Shown: one piece after another, positions 21,770 through 33,035 of the stretch
Layout: each line of letters begins with the position of its first letter
Position numbering within the stretch: position 1 is the stretch's first letter
Source of the DNA: Symbiodinium natans
Lineage: Eukaryota > Sar > Dinophyceae > Suessiales > Symbiodiniaceae
Reading direction: 5' to 3'
DNA length: 64,000 nt
NCBI GenBank assembly: GCA_905221605.1
Contig: CAJNDS010000446.1
Coordinates: forward strand, 1,103,743 to 1,167,742
Notes under the pieces: model-generated
What the model was told of the DNA's origin: nothing
What the model saw: the letters and a program-made list of their open reading frames with translations, nothing else
Database searches by the model: none
Translations under genes and position numbers: made by a program

Positions 21770-22390
21770 GTTTCATCGTCATGTTCTGCGGTAGGAATTC
21801 GTGTTGAACAAAGTCTTCCCAGGCGTCTAACTTTGGTGTTGCTCTCCAAGCGAAGAAGATGAAAGCAAGAAGTCTCCATCGATGCCCGGTTGGGAGAGAG
21901 GGCCTCCAACTTGACGGTTCCAGCATCTGTTTGACAAAAGAACTGATTTGCCTGCAGGGATACGGTAGTGTCTAGCAAGCTTGGCTTGTCCATGGAGACG
22001 GTCGCACGAGGTCTTTCGCGATCTTATTTATGGCCTCCCTGATTACTCTGGACCTGTGTGCTTGGCGTTTTGGATTTTTGTCTAGGGCTTCTTTTGTCTA
22101 GGGTTTCCTATGAAATTCGAGGAAATAGGTTTTTTTTTCAAACGCCGACGGAAGGGGACTTTCCGATGAAAATGTTCAGGAAGCCGAGGTTTTCCTGACA
22201 ACTTTTGTATATACAGAGGAAATGGAAGTTTAGAAAGGAAGATCGACGAAAATGATGAGGAACTACAGAGAGAGGAGATAAAGAACGCAAACAGACATGC
22301 ATAAGGAAAGGAATATTTGAAGCCCTGCAAGCTCGACATGCAAGCATTGCTCTTGCAAATGGGGGGCGGGGGGGGGCTGCCTCCCCGACA

Positions 22391-22484
22391 CCTAAACCCT
22401 AAACCCTAAACCCAAAACCCTAAACCCTAAACCCTTGCTTCAAAGCATGTTGAAGCCTTGCAGGATCAGGAGCCGGGCCGCCCG
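22391..22484 (+). CDS. CCCTAAA array followed by a 21-nt exon
   Basis: CCCTAAA units (22391-22434), then acceptor TTGAAGCCTTGCAG, seven codons (DQEPGRP, 22464-22484) and donor GTTAAAGC. Very short, so low confidence alone. Confidence 0.3.
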
Positions 22485-22878
22485 GTTAAAGCGTCACCTT
22501 GGTCGATCCCACACACACTGACACTGACTGACGCACACCACATACATCTCTTCCCTCCTGCGCCTCTTCAGCCGACAAGGATAGCGGAAGCTCGGGCCGC
22601 TTTAGGGTTTAGGTTTTGGCAGTGCAGCAGTCCTAGCCGTAAGGGTTTAGGGGAGGATGCAGCCGCTAGAACATATCTCAAAGCCGCCCGATGCTGTCGC
22701 GGGTGCAATATGCCAGTTATTGTATATACCTTGAGGGTTAACCAGCGACTCTGCATTTGCCAGAGTGCTTGATGCGAGAAAGGGAGGAATCTGACATTTC
22801 GGGAGGCAGTGAATATCAACATACACAGCCGGTGGCGACAAACAGGCACGCACGCACAGTTATGCACTGTTCTTCCAG

Positions 22879-23137
22879 GGTGTGGTGATTCCTGTCAGGG
22901 ACTTGCCGGTCAATTTCGCAGTGCATCCTGTGCAAATCTCATGTCAGTATGCACTCGATAGGGTCATCCCCATGCCGCCCTTTGTTGCACCTAGGTATTG
23001 CCGCCTTCTTCGCGGTGCCTGCCTCAGATGTTCGTCAGAGCATGGCCGAGCTATGGAGGGGCAGGGCAGAATCAGCTGCACTCACCGTGACCTGCCTCGG
23101 CCCTGTTTGCATTCACGGGCCGCTGCCGGTAACTTGA
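22879..23137 (+). CDS. Two phase-matched exons of an unrecognised protein
   Basis: Exon 22879-22942 (acceptor TGTTCTTCCAG; VVIPVRDLPVNFAVHPVQIS) ends at GTCAGTAT. Exon 22995-23137 (acceptor GTTGCACCTAG) continues in phase with CIAAFFAVPASDVRQSMAEL and ends LPVT with TGA, or at the donor GTAACTTG just before it. The 52-bp intron is short. Product unknown. Confidence 0.6.
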
Positions 23138-23467
23138 GCATCGAATTTCTATACATACATCCATGCCATTCTTGTGGTATCTTGACGGGAGAATAACCAT
23201 CAAGCGTGCCAGAGAGCCAGGGACGAAGAGACACGGGCTGGGTGTAGGTCGGGCTTCATTGGTCTGCAAAGGGAAAGGACGTCGGTTTGATGATGAGAGT
23301 CAGTTTGCCAACTGTCACAAGAAGTCAGCCAGACATGCAGGGCCACAAAACCATGAAACGAGCCAACTCTGCGCGCAAGCCGGCGTGTGGTAGAGGGAAG
23401 TGCTGGTCACAAGGCCAATGACAATCTAGCTGTCCTGATCTTTGCAAATGCTTAGCCAAGCTCAGCA

Positions 23468-23957
<490 letters not shown>

Positions 23958-24956
23958 TGATGCATGCCTCCATAAACTCGTAAACGCCGGCCAGCAACAA
24001 GTGGTCCTCGTCACTTCAAGACGGTTCGAGTTCCCGGATCGCCTCGCCCCTCGAAACCTCGCATCTTGCGTCGGAAGGCCATGACCATCATGGTCGACGC
24101 CACTGGACATGCGAACCCATTCATCAGCAAGGCACGTGGCAAATGCTTTGCAGAGTTTCCAAACAATTCTCTCTTTCAAGAGTGAGAGTGCCATTGCAAG
24201 GCAAAGCAGGCGAGAGGTCTCGCAACCCCGCAGCCATACAGTCATACGTATCAAAGCATCATCATAGATCTCCTATTCCTTGCACAAGTCCATGCCTCAA
24301 GACCCAATCCCAAATTGCCCAACTACCTTTTCCCTTACGATTTTGAAGGAGTTGTAATATGTAATTAACACGTAGTATGAAGTAGTATGCTCAGGGGCAG
24401 GTTTATGGCACTTGTTGGATGTCAAGTGATGCAAGGGATGATGGATGGATCTGCTGCGCAGCCTTTTGCCGACTGTGAAATAACCCTAAACCCTAAACCG
24501 AGACATGGTGGCATTTGACCAAACAAGGGGAGGCCTCTTTGATTTCTGACTGACAAAGACAGCTCTTCTGGAGAAAAAGAACTGTGTAGCTTCTACAAAT
24601 GTATGAGGGAACGTTTCCGTGCACAATTCACTTGACACTTCGTTTCACTTGACACTTCGTTGGTTCTAGCAACATACTGTTTTGGTAGGGAAGCCTCGCG
24701 CTTGCTGCTTTAAAGACAAGGAGAACCTGCTTCCTCCCTTCATTCATAAGAAATGGTACCACTCTCTGCAGCCTAAAATCCCCACCTCTGCTCCTGTGAG
24801 AGCAAGAGTAAGGAAGCTCTTCTGTGCTACGGCGAAGTGCCATAGGAAATTTGCGGCCAATCAGTACATTACATGGGTTCGTATACCTTTGAACTCCCGG
24901 TGCAGCACGTGTAGGTGCTTGCAGTGTCCGCACAGTCCAGTAGACTGCGCGTCGCC
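23958..24956. other. No gene recognised
   Basis: Apart from a short CCCTAAA run at 24482-24500, no element or exon could be supported. Confidence 0.35.
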
Positions 24957-25367
24957 ATGGGGCGCTCCAACCGGGCACTGTGTCTGTACATGGTGGCGGC
25001 GTTCTTTGCGGGCATGGGGCTCGTCGGCATCGTCGAGCCCGCCATGGTGCTCTACTTCTTCGGCATGGACGCCTTGCCGCCCGACCTGCGCAACGAGGTC
25101 CGCGGCGTCTACGGCGGCTTCGGGCTGGCAATTGCGGCAGTGCTTGTGTTCACGCAGAGGGTCGAGCGCCGTCGCCCGGCATATGTGCTCGGCATTCGAA
25201 CCGCGATTGCGGTGAGCCTCTCTGGGATGGCTGCTGGGCGGCTGGTGTCGTGGGCGATTGAGCCAACGACAGGGCCGTGGCCGCTTGTTTTCTTCGCCGT
25301 CGAAGTAGCCCTCGCGTCCCTGCTGACCATATCGATGCCCGAGTCGAAGTGGGCGGCTGGAGATTAG
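24957..25367 (+). CDS. Small four-helix membrane protein, DUF4345-like
   Basis: 136 residues, intronless, starting at an ATG in a good context (GTCGCCATGG) after an in-frame TAG at 24912-24914. Hydrophobic segments fall at about residues 8-32, 45-62, 73-97 and 105-123. The loop NEVRGVYGGFGLAIA and the later GRLVSW match my memory of the bacterial DUF4345 family (R-x-x-Y-G-G), integral membrane proteins of unknown function. The gene is GC-rich and compact, unlike its neighbours, so a transferred bacterial gene is a reasonable inference. Family assignment is from motif memory and not confirmed. Confidence 0.65.
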   Translation: MGRSNRALCLYMVAAFFAGMGLVGIVEPAMVLYFFGMDALPPDLRNEVRGVYGGFGLAIAAVLVFTQRVERRRPAYVLGIRTAIAVSLSGMAAGRLVSWAIEPTTGPWPLVFFAVEVALASLLTISMPESKWAAGD

Positions 25368-26336
25368 CGTCAGTGTCGTTACGAGTGCTTCAGTGGCGAG
25401 CTCTTTCTGTTCACGGCCATATCCGCTTGCCGCGGTTCTGGTATGCGACCACAGGCGAGTGTTCCATCTTGCCTAAGCCCTAAGCCCCGGGAGGTCTGAC
25501 TGAGCCCTGCGCAGCCGACTCGATCGTCTCCACTGTCGTTCCCTTTATGGCTTAACCAATAGTTTTATGTTTAGGATCCTATAAGGCAACAAAAGAAAGG
25601 AATTACAATGGAGACGTTAGGCTGAGTGTGGGAGCAAAAGAGGAGCGGCCTCGGCCTGATTCTTTTGCTGGGGTTTTGGCCTTGGGATGCAGGAACACCG
25701 GCCCTCACTCCAAGCCTGTCTAGGTGATTCTAGGTGCAGTGTTTAGGGTTTAGGGTTTGGGCCACCAAACACCAAACAGAAGCTACAATCTTGGCTGACT
25801 TGTCGCATGTGGTGCTGTTGTGCTTAGATCGGTTGCACGGTGCAACCTCCCGCAGCATATGTATCACGTTCCAGGTGCGGCCGCCTATGGAGAAGCTGGC
25901 GAAGATGCGAAAGAAGGCACGTGGTAGATTTTTTTGCAGGGATGGTTTTATGTGCCGGCAAGATAAGAAACAGACAATTCTCGCCTTCTGCTCGCTGCCG
26001 CTATCGCCCCTTCCCCCTCAACACCGAAGGAGGCGAAACCTGAAAACATCCTCGAGCCACGGAGAAGCAAATGCTCGACGGAGAGAGGTAGAACCGTGTC
26101 CCAAAACAATGTGCTGTGCCTACTCAGCTCAGCCATGCCAAGCCAAACCGTCGCAACAGCCCGGAAAGCATGCACTAGGCAGCACAGGCCCAGCGAATTA
26201 CGTTGGATCGCACATTGTATGGTTTGTGCGGCTACATACGAAAAGCGTGCCAGTGCTGCGCAAGTCTTTCGACCCGTGTTTGGAACATGCTTTTGTTCTT
26301 TCGCAGCTTCCGAAGGCCCAGGCCCGTATGCCAAAG
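25368..26336. other. No gene recognised; short TTTAGGG run
   Basis: TTTAGGG at 25738-25760 follows a donor-like CTAG|GTGCAG. Open stretches exist in all frames around 25830-26330, but I could not settle exons. Confidence 0.35.
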
Positions 26337-26602
<266 letters not shown>

Positions 26603-26943
26603 GTCAGGCTTCTGAGGCCCAGAGCCTCAGCGCAAGCTCTCCGCCTCATGCCATTTCATGCCATTCATGCAAGCTGCCGTGTTGTGTTTCAATCCGGCCT
26701 GAGGCCCTATGTAGAGGCTCCACAACTCCTGAATCTTCACCTTGAGCTCAGCATATAGCAACCGGACCCGGCTTTGCACCCGCCCGCTCGATTTCAGGTG
26801 GGCCCCTGCTTACTTCCACTCATCCTGGCCGCTGTGATGCTGCTGTTTGTCGGCCTCTGCAGCGGCATCTGGCTGCTGGTACGGGCGATCTAGGTCATCT
26901 CGAGCTGCTTCTTCTTGCTCCGCCTTGTCAAAGTTCGGAACAA

Positions 26944-27126
26944 GTGGTTCTGATTCTGAACTTTACCTGCCGAGCAGACAATTGGGAGCACGCGGAAGCG
27001 CTTGGGAACGTTCTTTTGCTTACAGGGGTAATGTTGTGCAGCAGGCTCACCGTGGAATCCTTCACATCCTTACGCGACGTGCCACCCTTGCTGGCCTCTC
27101 AAGGGGCTTCCTGGGCCAACTGTTGA
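26944..27126 (+). CDS. Coding-like region, unrecognised
   Basis: Open frame with ADNWEHAEALGNVLLLTGVM and a TGA at 27124-27126. Upstream border unclear; a second frame is also open. Confidence 0.35.
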   Translation: MVLILNFTCRADNWEHAEALGNVLLLTGVMLCSRLTVESFTSLRDVPPLLASQGASWANC

Positions 27127-27651
27127 CCTGCCGATGGCTTTTAGTGCCATCAGAGCTCTGACAAACTTGGCAGTTTACGTACGTCACGTGCGCGGCCAAG
27201 AACATGAAGCCGTGTCAAGCCTAGCCATACTGTCGGATGCTCCATGCTACCGATTCCCATTTTGAGCCAATGTTGAGCTTGTTGTACGGTCGCCTAACTT
27301 AGCCTTGCTCGTGCAAAATTTAGAATATCACAGCGGGACAGCCTGTAGGCCTGCCCGTAAAAGCAGTTCCAAGTTGCCCAAAGAGCCGCACTACCAAAAC
27401 TCTCTCTCATATATATATATACATATATATATATTTATTTATTTATTTTCTTCTTTATTTGTTTTTTTATTTAATATATATATATATATGTATATAGTTA
27501 GTTAGTATATTCCCCCAAAAAAGTGTTTGCCAGAGCCTGGCCGCGAAAGTTGTTCCCCGGAAGCCCCCGGAGCCACGAGGGGGGCGAATGTTCGGAGAGG
27601 TGACACATCAATCTCACCTTAGGTCAACTGCGAGGGTCATCTTGGGGGGGT

Positions 27652-27807
27652 CTTTGTGAAATCGCGTGGCCTATTGCCGTCATCTCTTCTAGTCTTAAGG
27701 GAGATAGGCTTCGTCTTGTACCTGCGAGGGCGGATTGCCTGCAGACATGGCCGGGCAAACAGCAAGTTCTCGGGACTCGTAACAGTGGCATGGTCGTACG
27801 AGTTTGA
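27652..27807 (+). CDS. Coding-like region, unrecognised
   Basis: Reads LCEIAWPIAVISSSLKGDRL and later VPARADCLQTWPGKQQVL, TGA at 27805-27807. It follows a G run, so an exact start is not visible. The opposite strand is also open. Confidence 0.3.
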   Translation, partial: LCEIAWPIAVISSSLKGDRLRLVPARADCLQTWPGKQQVLGTRNSGMVVRV

Positions 27808-28012
27808 GATGTTCAGGAACAGCCATGGGCTTAGTGTCCGCAACTATTCTGGTTCTGTGAGGACAAGGTCATTCGCAGCAGTTGGCAGCAGTCTGCAAGC
27901 TGCAAGTTGACAAAAAGTTCATAGATTCCAGACGTGGCATTGGGGTTGTCCCAAGCCCAAAACATGTAGAGTCGCAACCCGACGTGACCCTAATGGGCAG
28001 CAGCTGCAATCT

Positions 28013-28210
28013 TCACCATGCCTCCTGCAATTCCAAGCTCCATTCGTTTTCTTTACCAGTAGCGGATTGCGGGCAGATTGATGATGATGCCGCGTGTGGT
28101 AGCCTGCGCACCTCATGTAGGAATGCCCATTTAGCAAACTGTACAGCACGGGCCCACTGTTCCACAGGTCCTTGTGTGCCCTCCCGCCCGATAGCATTCT
28201 TGGCCCGCAT
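28013..28210. CDS. Coding-like region, strand ambiguous
   Basis: Both strands look protein-like. On - a 65-codon frame (GREGTQGPVEQWARAVQFAK) has an internal consensus donor GTAAAG. On + a longer open frame (27882-28433) has an acceptor ACTGTTCCACAG at 28165. I could not decide between them. Confidence 0.35.
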
Positions 28211-28488
28211 TGGCTCATCTATGGGGGGGCAAGGAGGGTTTCAAAGCGTTGTTATTCAGCTTGGATGTCTGAGCAGCTTTTGTGGGCCTCGCTGTTCCAG
28301 GGGGAGAGGGCTAGTGCCCTTTGAACCATGGCGCCGCCTTCGTTCAACGCATCGAAAACGGTGCTTTGCAATACTACATGTACATAGATGTACCACATGC
28401 GATGCAGCTGGGTCTGCTCTGAGCTTCAGGTAACTTACGCATAGCTTGTCGACTTCAGGTTAGAGTTCTAGAGCCTGCCACTTCGCAG

Positions 28489-28567
28489 GGCCGTCTTCAA
28501 GGGTCGGGAGGTCAGCATCTCCATGTTCAACGCCAAGGACGGATCCTCTCAAGCCGTGCGGTATCTG
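28489..28567 (+). CDS. Internal exon ending at a family B element
   Basis: Acceptor GCCACTTCGCAG, then AVFKGREVSISMFNAKDGSS, then QAVRYL. The donor GTACATGG is part of the short duplication (ACATGG) flanking a family B element at 28576-28665. No family recognised. Confidence 0.55.
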
Positions 28568-28569
28568 GT

Positions 28570-28672
28570 ACATGGAGGTTTACGAAAATAAGGGGACCCC
28601 GAACACAGATCCCAAATAGTAGGATCCCCATGCAGGAAGGACCCAGTAAGGTACCCCTAGTATCGTAAACCA
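28570..28672. mobile_element. MITE-like element, family B, with ACATGG target duplication
   Basis: AGGTTTACGAAAATAAGGGG ... CCCCTAGTATCGTAAACC between two ACATGG copies. Shares AGTAGGATCCCC and CAGTAAGGTACCCC with other family B copies. Confidence 0.75.
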
Positions 28673-29612
28673 CATGGCCGAACCTGTGCGGCCTGAGCTG
28701 GTAATGTGTGCGAGGCCATCATTGAGAGCCCAGCATGGTTTTCGTGGTCCGCAGGGTCAGTGCCGAAACCCCAGCCCAAACCAGCATAAGCCGCTTGCGC
28801 CAAGGACTTTAGCTTGCAGACTCAGCTTTCCACCTTGCCGCAAGCTACCTAACATCCAAAGCCCTACACCCACAAACATACAGAGATGCATAAGTTGCAT
28901 GTAATGCCGGCAACTAGTCCCCCCGACGCCAAGCACCTTGGACGGGGCTGAGGTATACCTTCAAGCTTTTAACGGTCGCTAAAGGCGATATTCCTGTTGG
29001 ACGCGGTTTTGATTATGCCCCGAACATACCCGACGGCCTCGGCAGGAAGACAATCGGCCGGCAGCAGCTCCGCGCCCGGGAGCTGGAGGCTTGCTGTGGC
29101 TCAAGGTATATAGATATAGATATAGATATATACATATATATATATGGGGGTTTACGCAAGTAGGGGCCCCAATAAGGTACACCTAATTTGGGAATCCTCT
29201 ATACCTGCTCTGAATGCCGCCGACCAGTGGTACTCTATAGCTTCTTAAGTTGAGGAGGAGCGGCAGGTCGCTGCAGCCCGCATGCTGAATCTGTCGATGC
29301 TTGGGGTCATAGTCGCACCACCCGCCACAGACCCCCGCTGCTTGCAAAATGCAGAACCTGTGGTTGCAATTGGGTCGCAGCCATGCTTCCTGCCGCAGTC
29401 TGGAGTCATATGTCATAGTCCGCAGAGGACGGCAAAGTTCCGGTGGCTCGATTGTCATTTATAAACAACAGAACGAAGCAAGTGCACTTTGGCTTCTGGT
29501 ATTGCCGTGCAGTGTTAGTGCAAGTGTCTTTGGCATTCGGCTCCATTGGGTGCTGGTACCCATTGTCCTGCCCAGAAATCAAAATCCACAAAGACCCGCC
29601 CAGCATGTGCAG

Positions 29613-29655
29613 GAGGCCGTGGTGTCGGCGGCGGTCGGGGAAAAGGCCGACAAGG
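29613..29655 (+). CDS. Small exon followed by a TTTAGGG array
   Basis: Acceptor CCCAGCATGTGCAG, EAVVSAAVGEKADK, then a GC donor (G|GCTGAATTTGGG) leading into a TTTAGGG array at 29669-29716. Product unknown. Confidence 0.5.
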
Positions 29656-30035
29656 GCTGAATTTGGGCTGGGTTTAGGGTTTAGGGTTTAGGGTTTAGGG
29701 TTTAGGGTTTAGGGTTTTGGGCTGTGGGCCTTGGGGTTTCGGTTTGCCCTCTAGTGGCGTGTAACCAAGGAGAAGCATGGCTGGGCAGCCTGCTTCGGCC
29801 CATATGGTTTGACGTTCAGTATTTGAGTAGGATTTTGGGTTCACGGCTCGTGACGTGGTGTTGCCATTTTCAACGCCTTTCTCAGGGAAATCTCATGCTT
29901 GGATGCTACTTGTAGGGTGTAAGTCATGATGTCATGAGTCACATGCGTTTGGGAACCAACTCAAGCCGAGATGAATTAGGATTTCGGTATTGTGCGTGCA
30001 TATGTGCGTGTGTAGCTCTCTTTGCTTTTGACTCC

Positions 30036-30452
30036 TCCTCTCTCCCTCTCCCTCTCCCTCTCCCTCTCCCTCTCCCTCTCCCTCTCCCTCTCCCTCTCCC
30101 TCTCCCTCTCCTCTTCCTCTCCCTCTCCCTCTCCCTCTCCCTCGCCGTTTATCTCTCTATCTCTCTATCTCTCTGTCTCTCTGTCTCTCTATCTCTCTAT
30201 CTCTCTATCTCTCTATCTCTCTATCTCTCTATCTCTCTATCTCTCTATCTCTCTATCTCTCTATCTCTCTATCTCTCTATCTCTATCTATCTCTCTATCT
30301 CTCTATCTCTCTATCTCTTTATCTCTCTATCTCTCTATCTCTCTATCTCTCTATCTCTCTCTTCTCTCTATCTCTCTATCTCTCTATCTCTCTATCTCTC
30401 TATCTCTCTATCTCTCTATCTCTCTATCTCTCTATCTCTCTATCTCTCTATC

Positions 30453-30482
<30 letters not shown>
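30036..30482. repeat. (CTCTCC)n then (CTCTAT)n microsatellite
   Basis: About 450 bp of pyrimidine-rich hexamer and octamer repeats. Ser/Leu-rich frames here are artefacts. Confidence 0.97.
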
Positions 30483-30483
<1 letters not shown>

Positions 30484-30712
30484 GCTTTTCTTTTATTGTT
30501 TGCTGATCACTATGGCGATCATTGTACCAGTCAATATGAGTGTTTCGCCCTGGCCTCTCTCTCTCTCTTTCTTTCTGTCTTTTCTCTGCCCCCCATGCCG
30601 CTGCCTAGCTGACGAAGCATATATGCATGGGATCCGGCGACTGCTCGACTCGACGAGTCCCTGTGCCAGCCCACAACACTAGCCTTTTGGTTTAGGGTTC
30701 AGGGTTTAGGGT

Positions 30713-31387
30713 TTGTTTCTGCTTACCCTGACATTCCCCACCTCCATACCTGGCCGGGCCAATGAATCCGCGTTTTGGACTCTTAACATGCTTGGGCGGG
30801 CTGCCACGGGCCCAGGCATGCCAAATCACCAGAATCTCCCCACACACCCTGGAGAGGCCAAAAAAATCCCCTCGTTTCCCTTGTCCCTGGATGTGTTCCC
30901 CTGGTGTTCGTTTTGCCCCCCTCTCCGCGAATTTGATTCTCGCGCATGCTCCTCGTTGCGTTGTCATCCTGTTTTCATGGCCTTCTTCCTTGTGGCAAGA
31001 ATAGCATGCGCTTTTCTCCTGAGATCTCAGGGGAGTGAGTGCGTGGAACATCGCTCTGATTTTCCCAACTCAGATGTCGCTTCACATGACAGAGCGAGAT
31101 TGTCATGCCAAACGAGTGCCATTTCATGGAGTAGCAGGGGCAGTGGCCACCGACTGGACTTAGTAGCGCAGAGGACACATCCCTGCCGACCCCCAAACTC
31201 CGAAACCGTTCAGGGGACGACAGAGGTATGGGTGCCGCCCTCAGCGTGGGCTTGTGGGAGCATATTCCGGAGCCATGCCGAGTATGCACTCCACGCATTT
31301 GTCCAAAATCGACCTCTAGCCTTCTGGTCTTACAAGCTGACTAGTCGATGGATGCCCCTTCAAAGATTGGAGAATCTGAAGGCGTAA
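30713..31387 (+). CDS. Long open frame of unknown product
   Basis: A 224-codon stop-free frame in DNA of mixed composition, longer than expected by chance. The second half is the more protein-like (RSDFPNSDVASHDRARLSCQ; TEVWVPPSAWACGSIFRSHA). The TAA is at 31385-31387. Start and splice sites are not evident and no family is recognised. Confidence 0.35.
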   Translation: MFLLTLTFPTSIPGRANESAFWTLNMLGRAATGPGMPNHQNLPTHPGEAKKIPSFPLSLDVFPWCSFCPPLREFDSRACSSLRCHPVFMAFFLVARIACAFLLRSQGSECVEHRSDFPNSDVASHDRARLSCQTSAISWSSRGSGHRLDLVAQRTHPCRPPNSETVQGTTEVWVPPSAWACGSIFRSHAEYALHAFVQNRPLAFWSYKLTSRWMPLQRLENLKA

Positions 31388-31472
31388 GGTTATTGTAGAT
31401 GTCTGACTGGCTCTATGTGCAGTTGTTTTCCCTTGCTCCCCAGGTAAAAAGCGCAGCGTCAGAATCCCAAGC

Positions 31473-31685
31473 ACCCTAAACCCCAAACCCTAAACCCTAA
31501 ACCCTAAGCCCTAAGCCCTAAACCCTAAACCGGGAACCCCTGGAACAGACGAGGACGCTCCTTCCGGGACGACCGTGGCCCTCCCAGCCGCGCAGAGTTC
31601 GGCAGCGAGCGCCCGAGGTGCAGAGGGGCTTCCGGGAAGCCCACAGTGGTTGAGAGTAGAGTACGTTTCGACGATGGGTCAATGA
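31473..31685 (+). CDS. CCCTAAA array followed by an exon
   Basis: CCCTAAA units at 31473-31530, then acceptor CCCTGGAACAG and an open frame from 31549 (DEDAPSGTTVALPAAQSSAA, then SARGAEGLPGSPQWL) to a TGA at 31683-31685, followed by TTTAGGG-like sequence from 31706. The exon end is uncertain. Shows the CCCTAAA-exon-TTTAGGG order. Confidence 0.45.
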
Positions 31686-32690
31686 TTCGATGTGTGATGT
31701 ATGTTCAGGGTTTGGGATTTAGGATATGGGAGAGAGGGTTTAGGGATTAGGGGTTTCGGGTTTCGGGTTTAGGAAGGGTTTTTGTCGCCGTCGAGCTGTC
31801 AAGCTGTTTCGGTGGGTTGGCAGAAGGGGGTTGGCAGGTCAAAGCCGCAGCCCCCTATACCACCTGCAAAGCCGGACCCCAGCTCAGCAGGATAACTTAA
31901 CCACAAGCTGGCACGACGACCCAATGTGCGGTGAGATCTGCGGGGCTTCAAGCAGCAGTGCTTTGAGTAACGGGGCCTTCAAGTACTGCGGCCTTCAGAA
32001 GAATCGGGCGCAACGTAGTTTGCGAATGCAGTGGTCTTCAAGTAAGGTGATCGTATAAAGTATAAAGTAACACGTTGTGGTGGAACTCTTGCCAGGGGTT
32101 TTGACGGTCGGGCCAGTGGGCTCTCTGAACCTGAGAGGCTGGAGCTTAAACCGCGCAGCAAGCCTATGCCTGGCGATCCTTCCTACAGAGAGGAGCTTTG
32201 CTGAGCTGGGCTCAGGGTTTGTTATGGTTTGTTAGGTTTGAGATGTTTTAAGGGCGTCGTCCTAGTCGCCATCTATGGTGGCTGTGACTTCAGTCCATGT
32301 GAAGAAAATGGGAATAACAGTTTCGTCTTCCGGCTTGGGCGGGGTGCATAAGGTAGGGGAATCCAGGATTAGGGGTTGTGGCATTTTTGTCAGGACGCAG
32401 TGCCTCTTGGCGCTTGAAAGTGCACAGCACCTTAAAAGAGCTGCCATGCATGTCCGGGCTTGCTCAAACTTGTTCAACCTTGTTCAGGACAGCCCGCAAC
32501 CAAGGGGTGGTCCGTTCGGCAGCGCGCGGCCTGTGAATGACAGGCCAGGCAAAAAACACATAAACAACAGGAGCTCGGATGCAGAAGTTGTACTTGCAAG
32601 ATCTTGTAACTTTGGTAGCTTGTTGATCTCATAGTGTCATGATAGTTGTAGTGTCCTCCAATAACTCTAGCAATCAAACAAAATCCTGTG

Positions 32691-32913
32691 TCACAGAGCG
32701 CCGCTCCGCAGATCCCACAAGGAGCGAAGGCTGCTCGCACAACCTTCAATGGAAATGGTGGCTGTTGCTGTTGCGGCTGCTGTTGTTGCTGGTGTTTCTG
32801 CGAAAGAACCTTCAAGCGCCACTTGCGCCAGTGCGTTCCCAAGTCCATGCTGCTGTTGCTCCTCCTGCTGCTCCTCCTGCTGCTCCTGCTGCTCCTCCTG
32901 CTGCTGCTGCTGC

Positions 32914-32951
<38 letters not shown>

Positions 32952-33035
32952 ATGTTGCAGTTTGTTTGGTTTTGCTGCTTTCGCCGTTTGGTTGCTGGTT
33001 GTTGTTCGTTGTTGTGGTACGCTGCTGCAGCACAT
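32691..33035 (-). CDS. Possible Gln-rich protein end over a CTG/CAG repeat, strand uncertain
   Basis: On - a frame runs through a CAG repeat (poly-Gln) and continues as HGLGNALAQVALEGSFAETP, then a Thr/Ala run, ending DLRSGAL with TGA. The + strand is also open. Low complexity makes this weak. Confidence 0.3.
32760..32952. repeat. (CTG)n imperfect microsatellite
   Basis: About 190 bp of CTG/TTG/CTC triplets, densest at 32850-32950. Confidence 0.9.

Noticed and set aside
24020-24045. tRNA B-box-like GGTTCGAGTTCCCGG
   Set aside because: No matching A-box or cloverleaf stems could be found around it.
27250-27275. Spliced-leader-like CCCATTTTGAGCCAATG
   Set aside because: The order of bases differs from the spliced leader beyond the CCATTTTG core; judged chance.
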